Positions 29,105-36,426 of a DNA stretch of 64,000 nucleotides are shown piece by piece. The notes beneath the pieces are model-generated. The model did not search any database and was not told where the DNA came from. It saw only the letters and a program-made list of their open reading frames with translations. Made by a program: the position numbers and the translations under genes. The first letter of the stretch is position 1. Every line of letters starts with the position of its first letter. The stretch is from Ga0077555 sp046154645 (lineage in GTDB: Bacteria > Pseudomonadota > Alphaproteobacteria > Rhizobiales > Hyphomicrobiaceae). The stretch is taken from NCBI GenBank assembly GCA_046154645.1, contig JBJXDZ010000098.1:71341-135340 (forward strand), read 5' to 3'.

Positions 29105-29887
29105 ATGCGGGTTCTTTCATTTATGGCGGCGCTCGGAGGTCTCTTGGCAGGCCTTACCGGGACGCACGGCGGCCTCACGCCAGCATCGGCCCAGGAGCAG
29201 CGCGTTAGCGCGTTGACTCAACCGAAGGTCAAAGCTGTGCTGGAGTTGTATACAAGCCAGGGGTGCTCGTCCTGCCCCCCAGCCGACGTGCTGCTGGAAA
29301 GCTATACCAAGCGCGCGGACATCGTGGCGCTGTCCTTCTCCGTCGACTACTGGGACTATCTCGGTTGGAAGGATACGCTGGCCAATCCGAAGTTCACGGC
29401 CCGCCAGAAGTACTACGCCAAGCATCGGGGCGATGGGCGGGTTTACACGCCGCAGGTCGTGGTGAACGGCCTCTCGCACGCGGTCGGCAACAGCGCCCGC
29501 GAGATCGATCAGGCCATTGAAGCGACGCAGAAGGCGTTCGCCAAATCACAGGTGCCGGTCAGCGTCAGGATGGAGGCCGAACGGCTGATCATCGAAGCTG
29601 GCGCCGCAACGGTTGGCGATGGCGCCCAGGACGCGACCATCTGGCTGGCCGTCATCCAGCCCGTGGTGGAGGTTGCGGTTCGATCCGGTGAGAATCGCGG
29701 CAAGTCGCTTCGCTATCACAATGTGGTGCGCGAAATGACGCCGGTCGGCATGTGGTCGGGTAAGGCGCTGACTGTACGCCTCGACCGGGACACAGTGAAA
29801 CTCCCGGAAACGGACAGCGCCGCGGTGATCATCCAGGCCGGCAAGGCAGGGCCGATCCTTGGCGCCGCCATGATCCCCAAGCTGTAA
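29105..29887 (+). CDS. DUF1223 domain-containing secreted thioredoxin-like protein
   Basis: A 260-residue protein with a signal peptide (MRVLSFMAALGGLLAGLTG to about residue 30) followed by a DUF1223 domain. The head of the domain, VLELYTSQGCSSCPPADVLLE, carries a CSSC pair at a thioredoxin-like position; the middle has SFSVDYWDYLGWKDTLANP and VYTPQVVVNG. A redox role in the periplasm is plausible but unproven. In-frame starts exist up to 28931, but only 29105 gives an immediate signal peptide. It follows acnA by about 200 bases, with a GGCCGGC/GCCGGCC hairpin at 28935-28957 between them. Confidence 0.85.
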   Translation: MRVLSFMAALGGLLAGLTGTHGGLTPASAQEQRVSALTQPKVKAVLELYTSQGCSSCPPADVLLESYTKRADIVALSFSVDYWDYLGWKDTLANPKFTARQKYYAKHRGDGRVYTPQVVVNGLSHAVGNSAREIDQAIEATQKAFAKSQVPVSVRMEAERLIIEAGAATVGDGAQDATIWLAVIQPVVEVAVRSGENRGKSLRYHNVVREMTPVGMWSGKALTVRLDRDTVKLPETDSAAVIIQAGKAGPILGAAMIPKL

Positions 29888-30020
29888 GCAGGCGTAGCTC
29901 TGCAAACGCCCATGCAACGGGCGCAGGGTGACGCCGCGCAGCGCCTGTGACACAACTCCCGCAGATCTCGGCGCGGCCGCATAGAGGGCCGCAGTCTGCT
30001 ATCGACCAGGGAGTTGATCA

Positions 30021-31253
30021 ATGTCCGTCCAAGGCCTGCTCGCCGGTTTGCGCATCATCGAGGGTTCGGCATTCGTCGCAGCACCTCTCGGCGGCATGAC
30101 GCTCGCCCAACTCGGCGCCGATGTCATCCGCTTCGACGACATCCAGGGCGGCCTCGATGCCGATCGCTGGCCGGTGACCGCCGAAGGCAAAAGCATCTAC
30201 TGGGCGAGCCTCAACAAGGGTAAACGCTCCTTCGCCGTCGACCTCAAATCACCTGCAGGGCGCGAGCTGATCACGGCGCTCATCACGCTGCCGGGCCCCG
30301 ATGCCGGCATCTTCTCCACCAACCTGCCGGTGGCGCGCGGCTGGCTCGCCTTCGACACGCTGAAGGCCAAGCGGGCCGATCTCATCGCGCTCAACATCAT
30401 CGGTGCTCACGACGACACCCCGCAGGTCGATTACACGGTGAACGCCGTTGCGGGCTTCCCCATGATCACGGGGCCGGTTGGCCACACGGGTCCCGTCAAT
30501 CACGTGCTGCCCGGCTGGGACATCGCCACGGGCTATGCGGCAGCGCTTGGCTTGCTCGCCGCCGAACGGCACCGGTCGCGGACAGGGCAAGGCCAATTGG
30601 TGCGTCTCGCCCTGCAGGACGTGGCATTGGCGGCAACCGCGGCGCTCGGCTTCTTCGGCGAGGCCGAAATCAACAAACAAGATCGCGGCCGTTACGGCAA
30701 CGATGTGTTCGGCACCTACATCAAGGACTTCCCCACCAAGGACGGGCGCCATCTGGTGCTGTGCATCCTGACCGAGCGGCAGCTGGCCGCCATGGGCGCC
30801 GCGGGCGGCTTTGCCGACGCCTTCAAACAGCTCGAGCGCGACAAGGGCATCGACCTCAAAGAGGAGGGACACCGCTGGGCGCACCGGCAGTCGATCACAG
30901 ACATCATCGCGCCCTGGATCGCCAAGATGACGTTGGCGGAAGCAGGCCAGCAGTTGACCAAAGCCGGCGTCCTCTGGGGGCCCTACAAGCGGCCGAGCGA
31001 GCTTGTCGCCGGTGATCCCATACTGACCGCAAACCCGATGTTCTCACGCGTGATGCAGCCCGAGATCGGCACCGTGTGGTCTGCCGCCTCGCCCTACGAT
31101 TTCAAGGCCGTGACGCGACTGCCGGCCAAACCAGCCCCCCGGCTCGGCCAGCACACCGACGAGATCCTGTCGGGATTGCTCAAACTCTCTGACGCCGAGA
31201 TCGCCAGGCTGCATGATGCCAAGGTCGTCGCAGGCCCCCGCCGCCAGCACTGA
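30021..31253 (+). CDS. CaiB/BaiF family III CoA-transferase, 2-methylfumaryl-CoA isomerase (Mct)-like
   Basis: A 410-residue family III CoA-transferase. The N-terminus GLRIIEGSAFVAAPLGGMTL, ADVIRFDDIQGGLDADRWPV and later VDYTVNAVAGFPMITGPVG are closer to my recollection of 2-methylfumaryl-CoA (mesaconyl-C1-CoA) isomerase than to formyl-CoA or carnitine CoA-transferases. That enzyme moves CoA between the C1 and C4 carboxyls of mesaconate in the 3-hydroxypropionate bicycle. The likely nucleophilic Asp lies in the VDYTVN or LPGWDIATG segment near 140-170. GGGAG precedes the ATG. The other bicycle enzymes are not adjacent, so the reaction is inferred and an unrelated CoA transfer remains possible. 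Confidence 0.75.
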   Translation: MSVQGLLAGLRIIEGSAFVAAPLGGMTLAQLGADVIRFDDIQGGLDADRWPVTAEGKSIYWASLNKGKRSFAVDLKSPAGRELITALITLPGPDAGIFSTNLPVARGWLAFDTLKAKRADLIALNIIGAHDDTPQVDYTVNAVAGFPMITGPVGHTGPVNHVLPGWDIATGYAAALGLLAAERHRSRTGQGQLVRLALQDVALAATAALGFFGEAEINKQDRGRYGNDVFGTYIKDFPTKDGRHLVLCILTERQLAAMGAAGGFADAFKQLERDKGIDLKEEGHRWAHRQSITDIIAPWIAKMTLAEAGQQLTKAGVLWGPYKRPSELVAGDPILTANPMFSRVMQPEIGTVWSAASPYDFKAVTRLPAKPAPRLGQHTDEILSGLLKLSDAEIARLHDAKVVAGPRRQH

Positions 31254-31392
31254 TCGATCGGTCGCGCCCCAGCTGTGACCGACAACGGCTGCCGGCTCGG
31301 ACCAGCCGCAAAAAATTCAACTCGCCCTGGGCGGGCCTGATCCTTAGACTCGCCAGTCATCTACATCGTGCATCCAACGCAGGAGAAGCAAC

Positions 31393-32217
31393 GTGGCCTT
31401 GGCCCTTGAAGGTGACCTGATCCTCGCCGGCGCCGGCAACATGGGCGGCGCCATGCTGGCTGGCTGGCTCACGGGCGGCCTCGATCCCAAGCGCATCCTG
31501 GTTCAGGATCCTGCCCCGCCACCACGCATCGCCGAATTGCTGAAACTGCATGGCGTCGCCAGCTATGCGGCACTGCCCAAACGCGATGCCCCACCGGCCG
31601 TCCTGCTGATGGCCGTCAAGCCGCAGATCATGGACGATGTCTTCCCGGGCCTCGCCAAAATTGCCGGTCCCAAGACCGTCGTGCTCTCGGTCGCTGCCGG
31701 CAAGACCATCGCCAGCTTCGAGCAGCATCTCCCCAAAGGCACGGCCGTCGTGCGCTCAATCCCGAACACACCGGCAGCCGTTGGTCGCGGTATCACAGTT
31801 TGCACCGCCAACGCCCACGTCACCCCCGCGCAGCGCGCCACCTGCGATGCACTGCTCGCAGCCGTCGGCGAGGTGGGCTGGGTCGACGATGAAGCCCTGA
31901 TCGATCCGGTAACGGCTGTGTCGGGTTCCGGTCCCGCCTACGTCTTCTATCTGACTGAGTGTTTGGCCGAAGCCGGTGTCAAAGCCGGTCTCGCCCCGGA
32001 CCTGGCCCTGCGCCTCGCCCGCGCCACCGTCTCCGGCTCTGGCGAGTTGATGCACCGCTCCGATCTCGGTCCCGATCAATTGCGCAAGAACGTCACCTCG
32101 CCCAACGGCACAACGTTTGCTGCGCTGCAGGTGCTCATGAGCGACAAGGGCCTGGCCCCGCTCATGACCGAAGCCGTGCTTGCTGCCACCAAACGTTCGC
32201 GCGAGCTGGCGAAGTAG
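31393..32217 (+). CDS. proC: Pyrroline-5-carboxylate reductase
   Basis: A 274-residue enzyme reducing pyrroline-5-carboxylate to proline with NAD(P)H. The Rossmann loop GAGNMGGAMLAGWL is near residues 13-26, and the C-terminal signature DPVTAVSGSGPAYVFYLTECL near 175 and LRKNVTSPNGTTFAALQVL near 233 are diagnostic. The start is GTG with AGGAGAAG upstream. With putA in the same window both directions of proline metabolism are encoded, although 27 kb apart and not co-regulated by position. Confidence 0.95.
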   Translation: MALALEGDLILAGAGNMGGAMLAGWLTGGLDPKRILVQDPAPPPRIAELLKLHGVASYAALPKRDAPPAVLLMAVKPQIMDDVFPGLAKIAGPKTVVLSVAAGKTIASFEQHLPKGTAVVRSIPNTPAAVGRGITVCTANAHVTPAQRATCDALLAAVGEVGWVDDEALIDPVTAVSGSGPAYVFYLTECLAEAGVKAGLAPDLALRLARATVSGSGELMHRSDLGPDQLRKNVTSPNGTTFAALQVLMSDKGLAPLMTEAVLAATKRSRELAK

Positions 32218-32280
32218 TCGAACGTCGCCGCTAGGGCGCCATTGGATCCGCTGCCCGTTACACTGTAGCGCCGGTGAGCC

Positions 32281-32510
32281 CACACACTACATTGGTGCTG
32301 ACTCTTGACCGTGAACTCGCCGCTTGTTTCCCCCTCCCATCAGGGGAGGGGCCAGGGGGGGGTGTCGAACTGGGAGCAACGATAGCCGTGAAAACCGCAA
32401 GTCAGCAGCTCACACCTAACTTCGCTCAATCATCTTCTCCCCACCCCTAACCCCTCCCCGCTAGGGAGGGGGACGTGGACTTGATCGACGTCTTGTGGCA
32501 ACAGCGCTGA
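32281..32510. repeat. GC-rich dispersed repeat element, copy 1
   Basis: This fills most of the 339-base gap between proC and the TauD-family gene. It has two GC-rich hairpins in opposite orientation: CCCCTCCC-AT-CAGGGGAGGGG at 32331-32351 and CCCCTCCCC-GCTA-GGGAGGGG at 32451-32472. The reverse complement of 32281-32350 matches 40551-40609 closely (shared core GGGGGAAACAAG-GGCGA-TTC), and 32478-32508 resembles 40650-40680. No coding frame is present. Confidence 0.65.
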
Positions 32511-32556
32511 CAGCACAAGACACGGCAAGCCAAAACACGCAAAAGGACGACACGAC

Positions 32557-33414
32557 ATGGCAAAGTTGGCGGTGAAACGCTTGCCCGGCGGCATCGGCTG
32601 CGAGATCGAGAACCTGGATCTGCGCTGGCTCGACGACAGCGGTTTCGACACCATCGAGAGCGCGCTGCACGAGCACCTGGTGGCAATCCTGCCGGCGCAA
32701 TCCATCGGCCCGAAATCGTTCCTGGGGCTGGCGCAGCGATTCGGCAAGCCCGAGCCGCACGTGATCGATCAGTTCCATCATCCCGTCGATCCGAACATCC
32801 TGATCCTCTCCAACAAGACCGACGCTAAGGGCCAACCCATCGGCCTCGCGGACGGCGGCACCTACTTCCACACCGACTATTCGTATCTAGCGACACCCGC
32901 CCGCTGCACGCTGCTCTTCGCGCAGGAGATCCCGGGCGGCAAAGCCGGCACCACCTTTGCCAACCAACGCAAGGCCTACGAGGACTTGCCCGACGCCACC
33001 AAGGCGCGCATCGACGGCCTCGTCGCGCGCCACCACTATGGCAATCGCGACAACCTCGATGAAGCGAGCCGCACGGCCGCGTCGACCCTCAATGACGATC
33101 AGAAAGCCAAGATGAGCTGGGTGCGCCATCCCCTCGTGCGCAAGCATCCGCACACCGGCAAGCCGTCGCTCTATGCCGTCTCGGGCTCGTCCTTCGGCAT
33201 CGAAGGCATGGGCGACAATGAAGGCCGCGCCCTGCTCGACGACCTGAAAACTCACGCCACGCAGGAGAAATACTGCGCCACGCCGACCTACAAACCCGGC
33301 GACGTCATCATCTGGGACAACTGCTCGCTCCTCCACGCGGCGCCCCTCGTCGACGCCGACAAGCCACGTACGCTGTGGCGCATCACAGTGAAAGAAGCGG
33401 GACCGACGCTATGA
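32557..33414 (+). CDS. TauD/TfdA family Fe(II)/2-oxoglutarate-dependent dioxygenase
   Basis: A 285-residue non-heme iron dioxygenase. The metal-binding HxD is in YFHTDYSY (His about 104, Asp about 106), the distal His in SLLHAAPL near 260, and the 2-oxoglutarate-binding Arg in RTLWRI near 271. TauD relatives hydroxylate taurine, 2,4-D or similar acids; the substrate here is unknown. The stop overlaps the start of the downstream crotonase gene (ATGA, 33411-33414), so the two are translationally coupled. Confidence 0.93.
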   Translation: MAKLAVKRLPGGIGCEIENLDLRWLDDSGFDTIESALHEHLVAILPAQSIGPKSFLGLAQRFGKPEPHVIDQFHHPVDPNILILSNKTDAKGQPIGLADGGTYFHTDYSYLATPARCTLLFAQEIPGGKAGTTFANQRKAYEDLPDATKARIDGLVARHHYGNRDNLDEASRTAASTLNDDQKAKMSWVRHPLVRKHPHTGKPSLYAVSGSSFGIEGMGDNEGRALLDDLKTHATQEKYCATPTYKPGDVIIWDNCSLLHAAPLVDADKPRTLWRITVKEAGPTL

Positions 33415-34199
33415 GCCCACACGTCTCCAGCAAGGTGCTGATTGAGCGTGAAGGCCCGGTGGTGACTGTCATCATCAACCGTCCCGCCGTGCGCAACGCC
33501 GTCGATAACGAAACCGCAGAAGGCTTGGCCGAAGCCTTCAAGCTGTTCGAGTCCGACGACACCGCCAAAGTCGCCGTGCTTTGGGGCGCCGGTGGGTCCT
33601 TCTGCGCCGGGGCCGATCTCAAATCCGTTGCATCTGGTGAACGCCTGCAGCGCTACAAAAACGACGGCGATGGCCCGATGGGACCATCACGCCTGAAACT
33701 CTCCAAGCCCGTCATCGCCGCCGTGTCCGGATTTGCCGTCGCCGGCGGTCTCGAGTTGGCGATCTGGTGCGACCTGCGCGTCGTCGAGGCCGACGCCACC
33801 TTCGGCGTCTACTGCCGCCGCTGGGGCGTGCCCTTGATCGACGGCGGCACCGTGCGCTTGCCCCGCCTCATCGGCCAGAGCCGCGCCATGGACATGATCC
33901 TCACCGGCCGCGCCGTGAACGCCGAAGAAGCGCTGAGCTTCGGCCTCGCCAATCGCGTCGTGCCGAAGGGTGACGCCCGCCGCGCCGCCGAGACCATGGC
34001 CGCCGAAATCGCGCGCTTTCCCGAGCTGTGCATGCGCCTCGACCGCGCCTCCGTGCACCGCCAGTGGGAACTCCCCTTCGAGCACGCCATGCGCGCTGAA
34101 TTCGCCGCTGGCGTCGAGGCCGTGCGCGCCGAAGGTCAGGCCGGCGCCGCCCGCTTCGCCGCCGGCAAAGGCCGTAGCGGCTCCTTCAGCGACATATGA
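33411..34199 (+). CDS. Enoyl-CoA hydratase/isomerase (crotonase) family protein
   Basis: A 262-residue single-domain crotonase. Oxyanion-hole regions are GAGGSFCAGADLKSV near 60 and SGFAVAGGLELAIWCDLRV near 105; RWGVPLIDGGTVRLPRLIGQSRAMDM is near 140-165. The start at 33411 uses an ATGA overlap with the TauD-family gene. Before the cassette at 34221-35502 arrived, the alpha/beta hydrolase at 35505 probably followed it with a gap of about 25 bases, so the three genes were likely one operon. Confidence 0.92.
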   Translation: MSPHVSSKVLIEREGPVVTVIINRPAVRNAVDNETAEGLAEAFKLFESDDTAKVAVLWGAGGSFCAGADLKSVASGERLQRYKNDGDGPMGPSRLKLSKPVIAAVSGFAVAGGLELAIWCDLRVVEADATFGVYCRRWGVPLIDGGTVRLPRLIGQSRAMDMILTGRAVNAEEALSFGLANRVVPKGDARRAAETMAAEIARFPELCMRLDRASVHRQWELPFEHAMRAEFAAGVEAVRAEGQAGAARFAAGKGRSGSFSDI

Positions 34200-34220
34200 T
34201 TGCCCATCCTGCGAGGGTCG
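34200..34220 (+). repeat. Left direct repeat of the two-gene cassette
   Basis: Begins one base after the crotonase stop. It contains CCATCCTGCGAGGGTCG (34204-34220) and matches 35482-35502 at 20 of 21 positions, the only difference being C versus T at the fourth base. It includes the GAGGG word that acts as the hydrolase ribosome-binding site in the right copy. Confidence 0.85.
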
Positions 34221-34232
34221 GAAACAACAGCG

Positions 34233-34742
34233 ATGGCAGCATCTTCCGACATAAGGTTACTTGTCGATGCGCTTCTTGCAACCGACAAGCAGCCAATAGG
34301 GCAAGCAGTCTGGGTTGCGGAACATCGCGAAGGGGACCAGCGTCTCCTATATCCTCTGCTCGTAGATGGCGAGGTAAGTGACGCAACTTTGACCTTAATC
34401 GCCTATCCGAGAAATCCGAGCCTTCGATTTCGGCTCGTGCTTTCTTATGGTCGAGCAATTTGGCGCCTCGACTTCACTGACGACGAAGAGCATTATAATT
34501 CATTCAATCGCCCGTCCGATCTTGAGCTGGGCCCTTTTCAGGTCCCCCACTATCACGCATGGCCTGACAATCGGCGATTCGCAACGGCAACATCGTTGCC
34601 AGATAGACTTGAAAATGCTAGGATTTTAGACGCGAACCTTCGAACGTTTGACAATACATTTCGATGGTTTTGCGGCCAAACAAGGATCGACATCTCGGAT
34701 TCTGGCGTCCCTTCACTGCCAACTACGGATCGACTCCTATGA
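34233..34742 (+). CDS. Unknown protein, first gene of the low-GC cassette
   Basis: A 169-residue soluble protein not recognised by motif. It begins MAASSDIRLLVDALLATDKQPIGQAVWVAE; the middle is beta-rich (DATLTLIAYP, LRFRLVLSYGRAIWRLDF). HYHAWPDNRRF near 105-115 and the tail FDNTFRWFCGQTRIDI are notable, with several His/Asp/Arg residues that could be catalytic. The ATG at 34233 follows GGAAACAACAGCG; a TTG at 34200 is in frame but would start inside the direct repeat. Its stop overlaps the next start (ATGA at 34739-34742). The partnership with a DUF1828-like protein suggests an antagonistic or complex-forming pair. Confidence 0.65.
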   Translation: MAASSDIRLLVDALLATDKQPIGQAVWVAEHREGDQRLLYPLLVDGEVSDATLTLIAYPRNPSLRFRLVLSYGRAIWRLDFTDDEEHYNSFNRPSDLELGPFQVPHYHAWPDNRRFATATSLPDRLENARILDANLRTFDNTFRWFCGQTRIDISDSGVPSLPTTDRLL

Positions 34743-35479
34743 GCGTTATAGACATCGTTAAACACTCCTTTGATGCTGGACCTTCTATGACCGTAGTCGA
34801 ACGCGGCGTCCGCGTCTCCACGCATTGTCTGTATCCGTCTAATTCGTCTGTAATGGTAACCGTAGTTCAGTGGGGCGATTTCTATAGAGTGGATGATGCT
34901 GGCGCCGCATTGGACGAAGTATCTCAGTCCATCCAGACCGAGCAAAATCTTAAGAGCATGATGAGAGGGATCGTGAAGCGCCGCGGATGCGACCTCACTG
35001 ATCGAGGCGAGATCATCTCTCCGATGGTCAGCTATTCAGATCTAAGGGCAGCAATAGTTTTGGTTGCCAACGCGTCCAAAACGGCAGCTGAGTACCTATT
35101 GGCGAATGCTCGGCCACCCAGGCGCGACTTTAAGAAGGCCATTGAGGACATCCTCAATCTGAAATTCAAAGATAAGTGGAGTCGCAACGGGAAAATAGCC
35201 GGAGCCAGCACAAAGGAGCATGGTTTTGACTATGTCGTTAACATCAGCGGCGGTCGTCAACTTGCACTTGATTTTGTCATGCCAGATGCCAACTCGGTGA
35301 ATTCGGCGGTGGTAGCCCACCTCGACGTCAGGATGAAGAATGCTCCAAATTTGGAGCAGCGGATCGTCTACGACGACATGCAGCCATGGAGATCATCGGA
35401 CATCGAACTCCTGAAGGCAGGAGCGAGACCTGTGCCATTTAGCTCACTCCGACAGTCGCTTGAAAAGCTCGCCGCATAG
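34739..35479 (+). CDS. DUF1828-like protein (possibly with C-terminal DUF1829), second gene of the cassette
   Basis: A 246-residue soluble protein. The N-terminal about 95 residues match the DUF1828 pattern: MTVVERGVRVSTHCLYPSNS, then VMVTVVQWGDFYRVDDAGAALDEV, and a Cys/Asp-containing turn GCDLTDRGEIISPMV. The C-terminal part has FDYVVNISGGRQLALDFVMP, which could be the associated DUF1829 region. DUF1828 proteins have no established biochemical role; they are scattered among accessory genes. The gene is coupled to the preceding one by a 4-base overlap and ends 3 bases before the right direct repeat. Confidence 0.7.
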   Translation: MSVIDIVKHSFDAGPSMTVVERGVRVSTHCLYPSNSSVMVTVVQWGDFYRVDDAGAALDEVSQSIQTEQNLKSMMRGIVKRRGCDLTDRGEIISPMVSYSDLRAAIVLVANASKTAAEYLLANARPPRRDFKKAIEDILNLKFKDKWSRNGKIAGASTKEHGFDYVVNISGGRQLALDFVMPDANSVNSAVVAHLDVRMKNAPNLEQRIVYDDMQPWRSSDIELLKAGARPVPFSSLRQSLEKLAA

Positions 35480-35481
35480 CT

Positions 35482-35502
35482 TTGTCCATCCTGCGAGGGT
35501 CG
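35482..35502 (+). repeat. Right direct repeat of the two-gene cassette
   Basis: Contains CCATCCTGCGAGGGTCG (35486-35502), identical to 34204-34220. GAGGG here lies 6 bases from the ATG of the hydrolase gene, so this copy supplies its ribosome-binding site and the insertion leaves hydrolase translation intact. Confidence 0.85.
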
Positions 35503-35504
35503 CC

Positions 35505-36422
35505 ATGAGTGCCACCTGCCAATTTCACCATGACTACGCCGAGGTCGGCGAGGTGATGCTGCACTATGTGACGGCAGGTGACGGGGTCAGACCCTTGGGT
35601 CTGACCCCATCTCAGGCGCAATCGAGCAAGCCGCCCGTCGTCCTCCTGCACGGCTGGCCGCAGACCTGGTACGAGTGGCGCCACATCATGCCGGCGCTGG
35701 CTGAGCGCTACACCGTCATTGCGCCCGATCTGCGCGGCCTCGGCGATTCATCGCGCCCGCTCACGGGCTACGACAAACGCACCGTCGCCAACGACGTCTG
35801 GCGTCTCGTCACCGAAAAGCTCGGCCACAAGACATTCCATCTCGTCGGCCACGACTGGGGCGGCCCGACCGCCTTTGCGCTCGCCTCGCAACATCCAGAT
35901 GCCATTCAAACACTCGCCATCATCGACGTCGTCATTCCCGGCGACGGCGGCGAGTTCAGCGAAGGCGGCCGGCGCTGGCATCACCAGTTCCACATCACGC
36001 CCGACCTGCCCGAAGCCTTGGTGCAGGGCCGCGAGCGCCTCTATCTGCAGTGGTTCTACCAGACCTTCTGCTACAAGCCCGGCGCCATTCCCGATGCCGG
36101 CCTCGACGAGTACGTGCGCACCTACAGCCAGCCGGGTGCTTTGCGCGCGGGCTTTAATTTCTATCGCGCGCTGCCGCAGGATGCGAAGGACAATGCCGCC
36201 TGGCTCGCCAGTGGCGCGCGGCTCAACATGCCCGTGCTGGGCATTGCCGGCGGTGTCAGCTATCCGCACGGTCGCGGGCGTGGCGCCACCGTTGAAGCGA
36301 GTCTCAAGAACGTCGCCACCAACGTCAAAGCGATCGTGCTACCCGAGTGCGGCCACTTCGTTCCCGAGGAGCAACCGGAGGCCGTAACGCGCCTCTTGCT
36401 CGAACATTTCGCCATAGCATGA
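35505..36422 (+). CDS. Alpha/beta-fold hydrolase, epoxide/haloalkane hydrolase-like
   Basis: A 305-residue alpha/beta hydrolase. HGWPQTWYEWRHIMPAL near residue 49 supplies the oxyanion hole and GHDWGG near 120 has an Asp nucleophile, as in epoxide hydrolases and dehalogenases rather than serine esterases. LPECGHFVPEEQPE near 280 holds the catalytic His. Residues 26-40 (GDGVRPLGLTPSQAQ) look like an insertion relative to the family and are encoded partly by a perfect palindrome (35583-35608). The ATG at 35505 directly follows the right direct repeat. Confidence 0.9.
   Translation: MSATCQFHHDYAEVGEVMLHYVTAGDGVRPLGLTPSQAQSSKPPVVLLHGWPQTWYEWRHIMPALAERYTVIAPDLRGLGDSSRPLTGYDKRTVANDVWRLVTEKLGHKTFHLVGHDWGGPTAFALASQHPDAIQTLAIIDVVIPGDGGEFSEGGRRWHHQFHITPDLPEALVQGRERLYLQWFYQTFCYKPGAIPDAGLDEYVRTYSQPGALRAGFNFYRALPQDAKDNAAWLASGARLNMPVLGIAGGVSYPHGRGRGATVEASLKNVATNVKAIVLPECGHFVPEEQPEAVTRLLLEHFAIA
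35583..35608. repeat. Palindromic element within the hydrolase gene
   Basis: GGGGTCAGACCC (35583-35594), two-base spacer TT, then GGGTCTGACCCC (35597-35608): a perfect 12-bp inverted repeat. It preserves the reading frame and adds the residues VRPLGLTP before the conserved PPVVLLHGWP strand. It looks like a small mobile palindrome tolerated inside a surface loop. Confidence 0.75.
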
Positions 36423-36426
36423 TGCG

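Larger units (their letters stand above)
34221..35502 (+). mobile_element. Putative 1.28-kb inserted two-gene cassette bounded by 21-bp direct repeats
   Basis: One repeat copy plus cassette. Its base composition is visibly lower in G+C (roughly half) than the two-thirds of its neighbours, with codons such as ATA, TTA and AAT that are scarce around it. Removing it restores a simple crotonase to hydrolase junction with one repeat copy. It carries no transposase or integrase, so either the repeats are a target duplication or attachment-type site used by an enzyme elsewhere, or the insertion arose by short-homology recombination. Confidence 0.65.
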
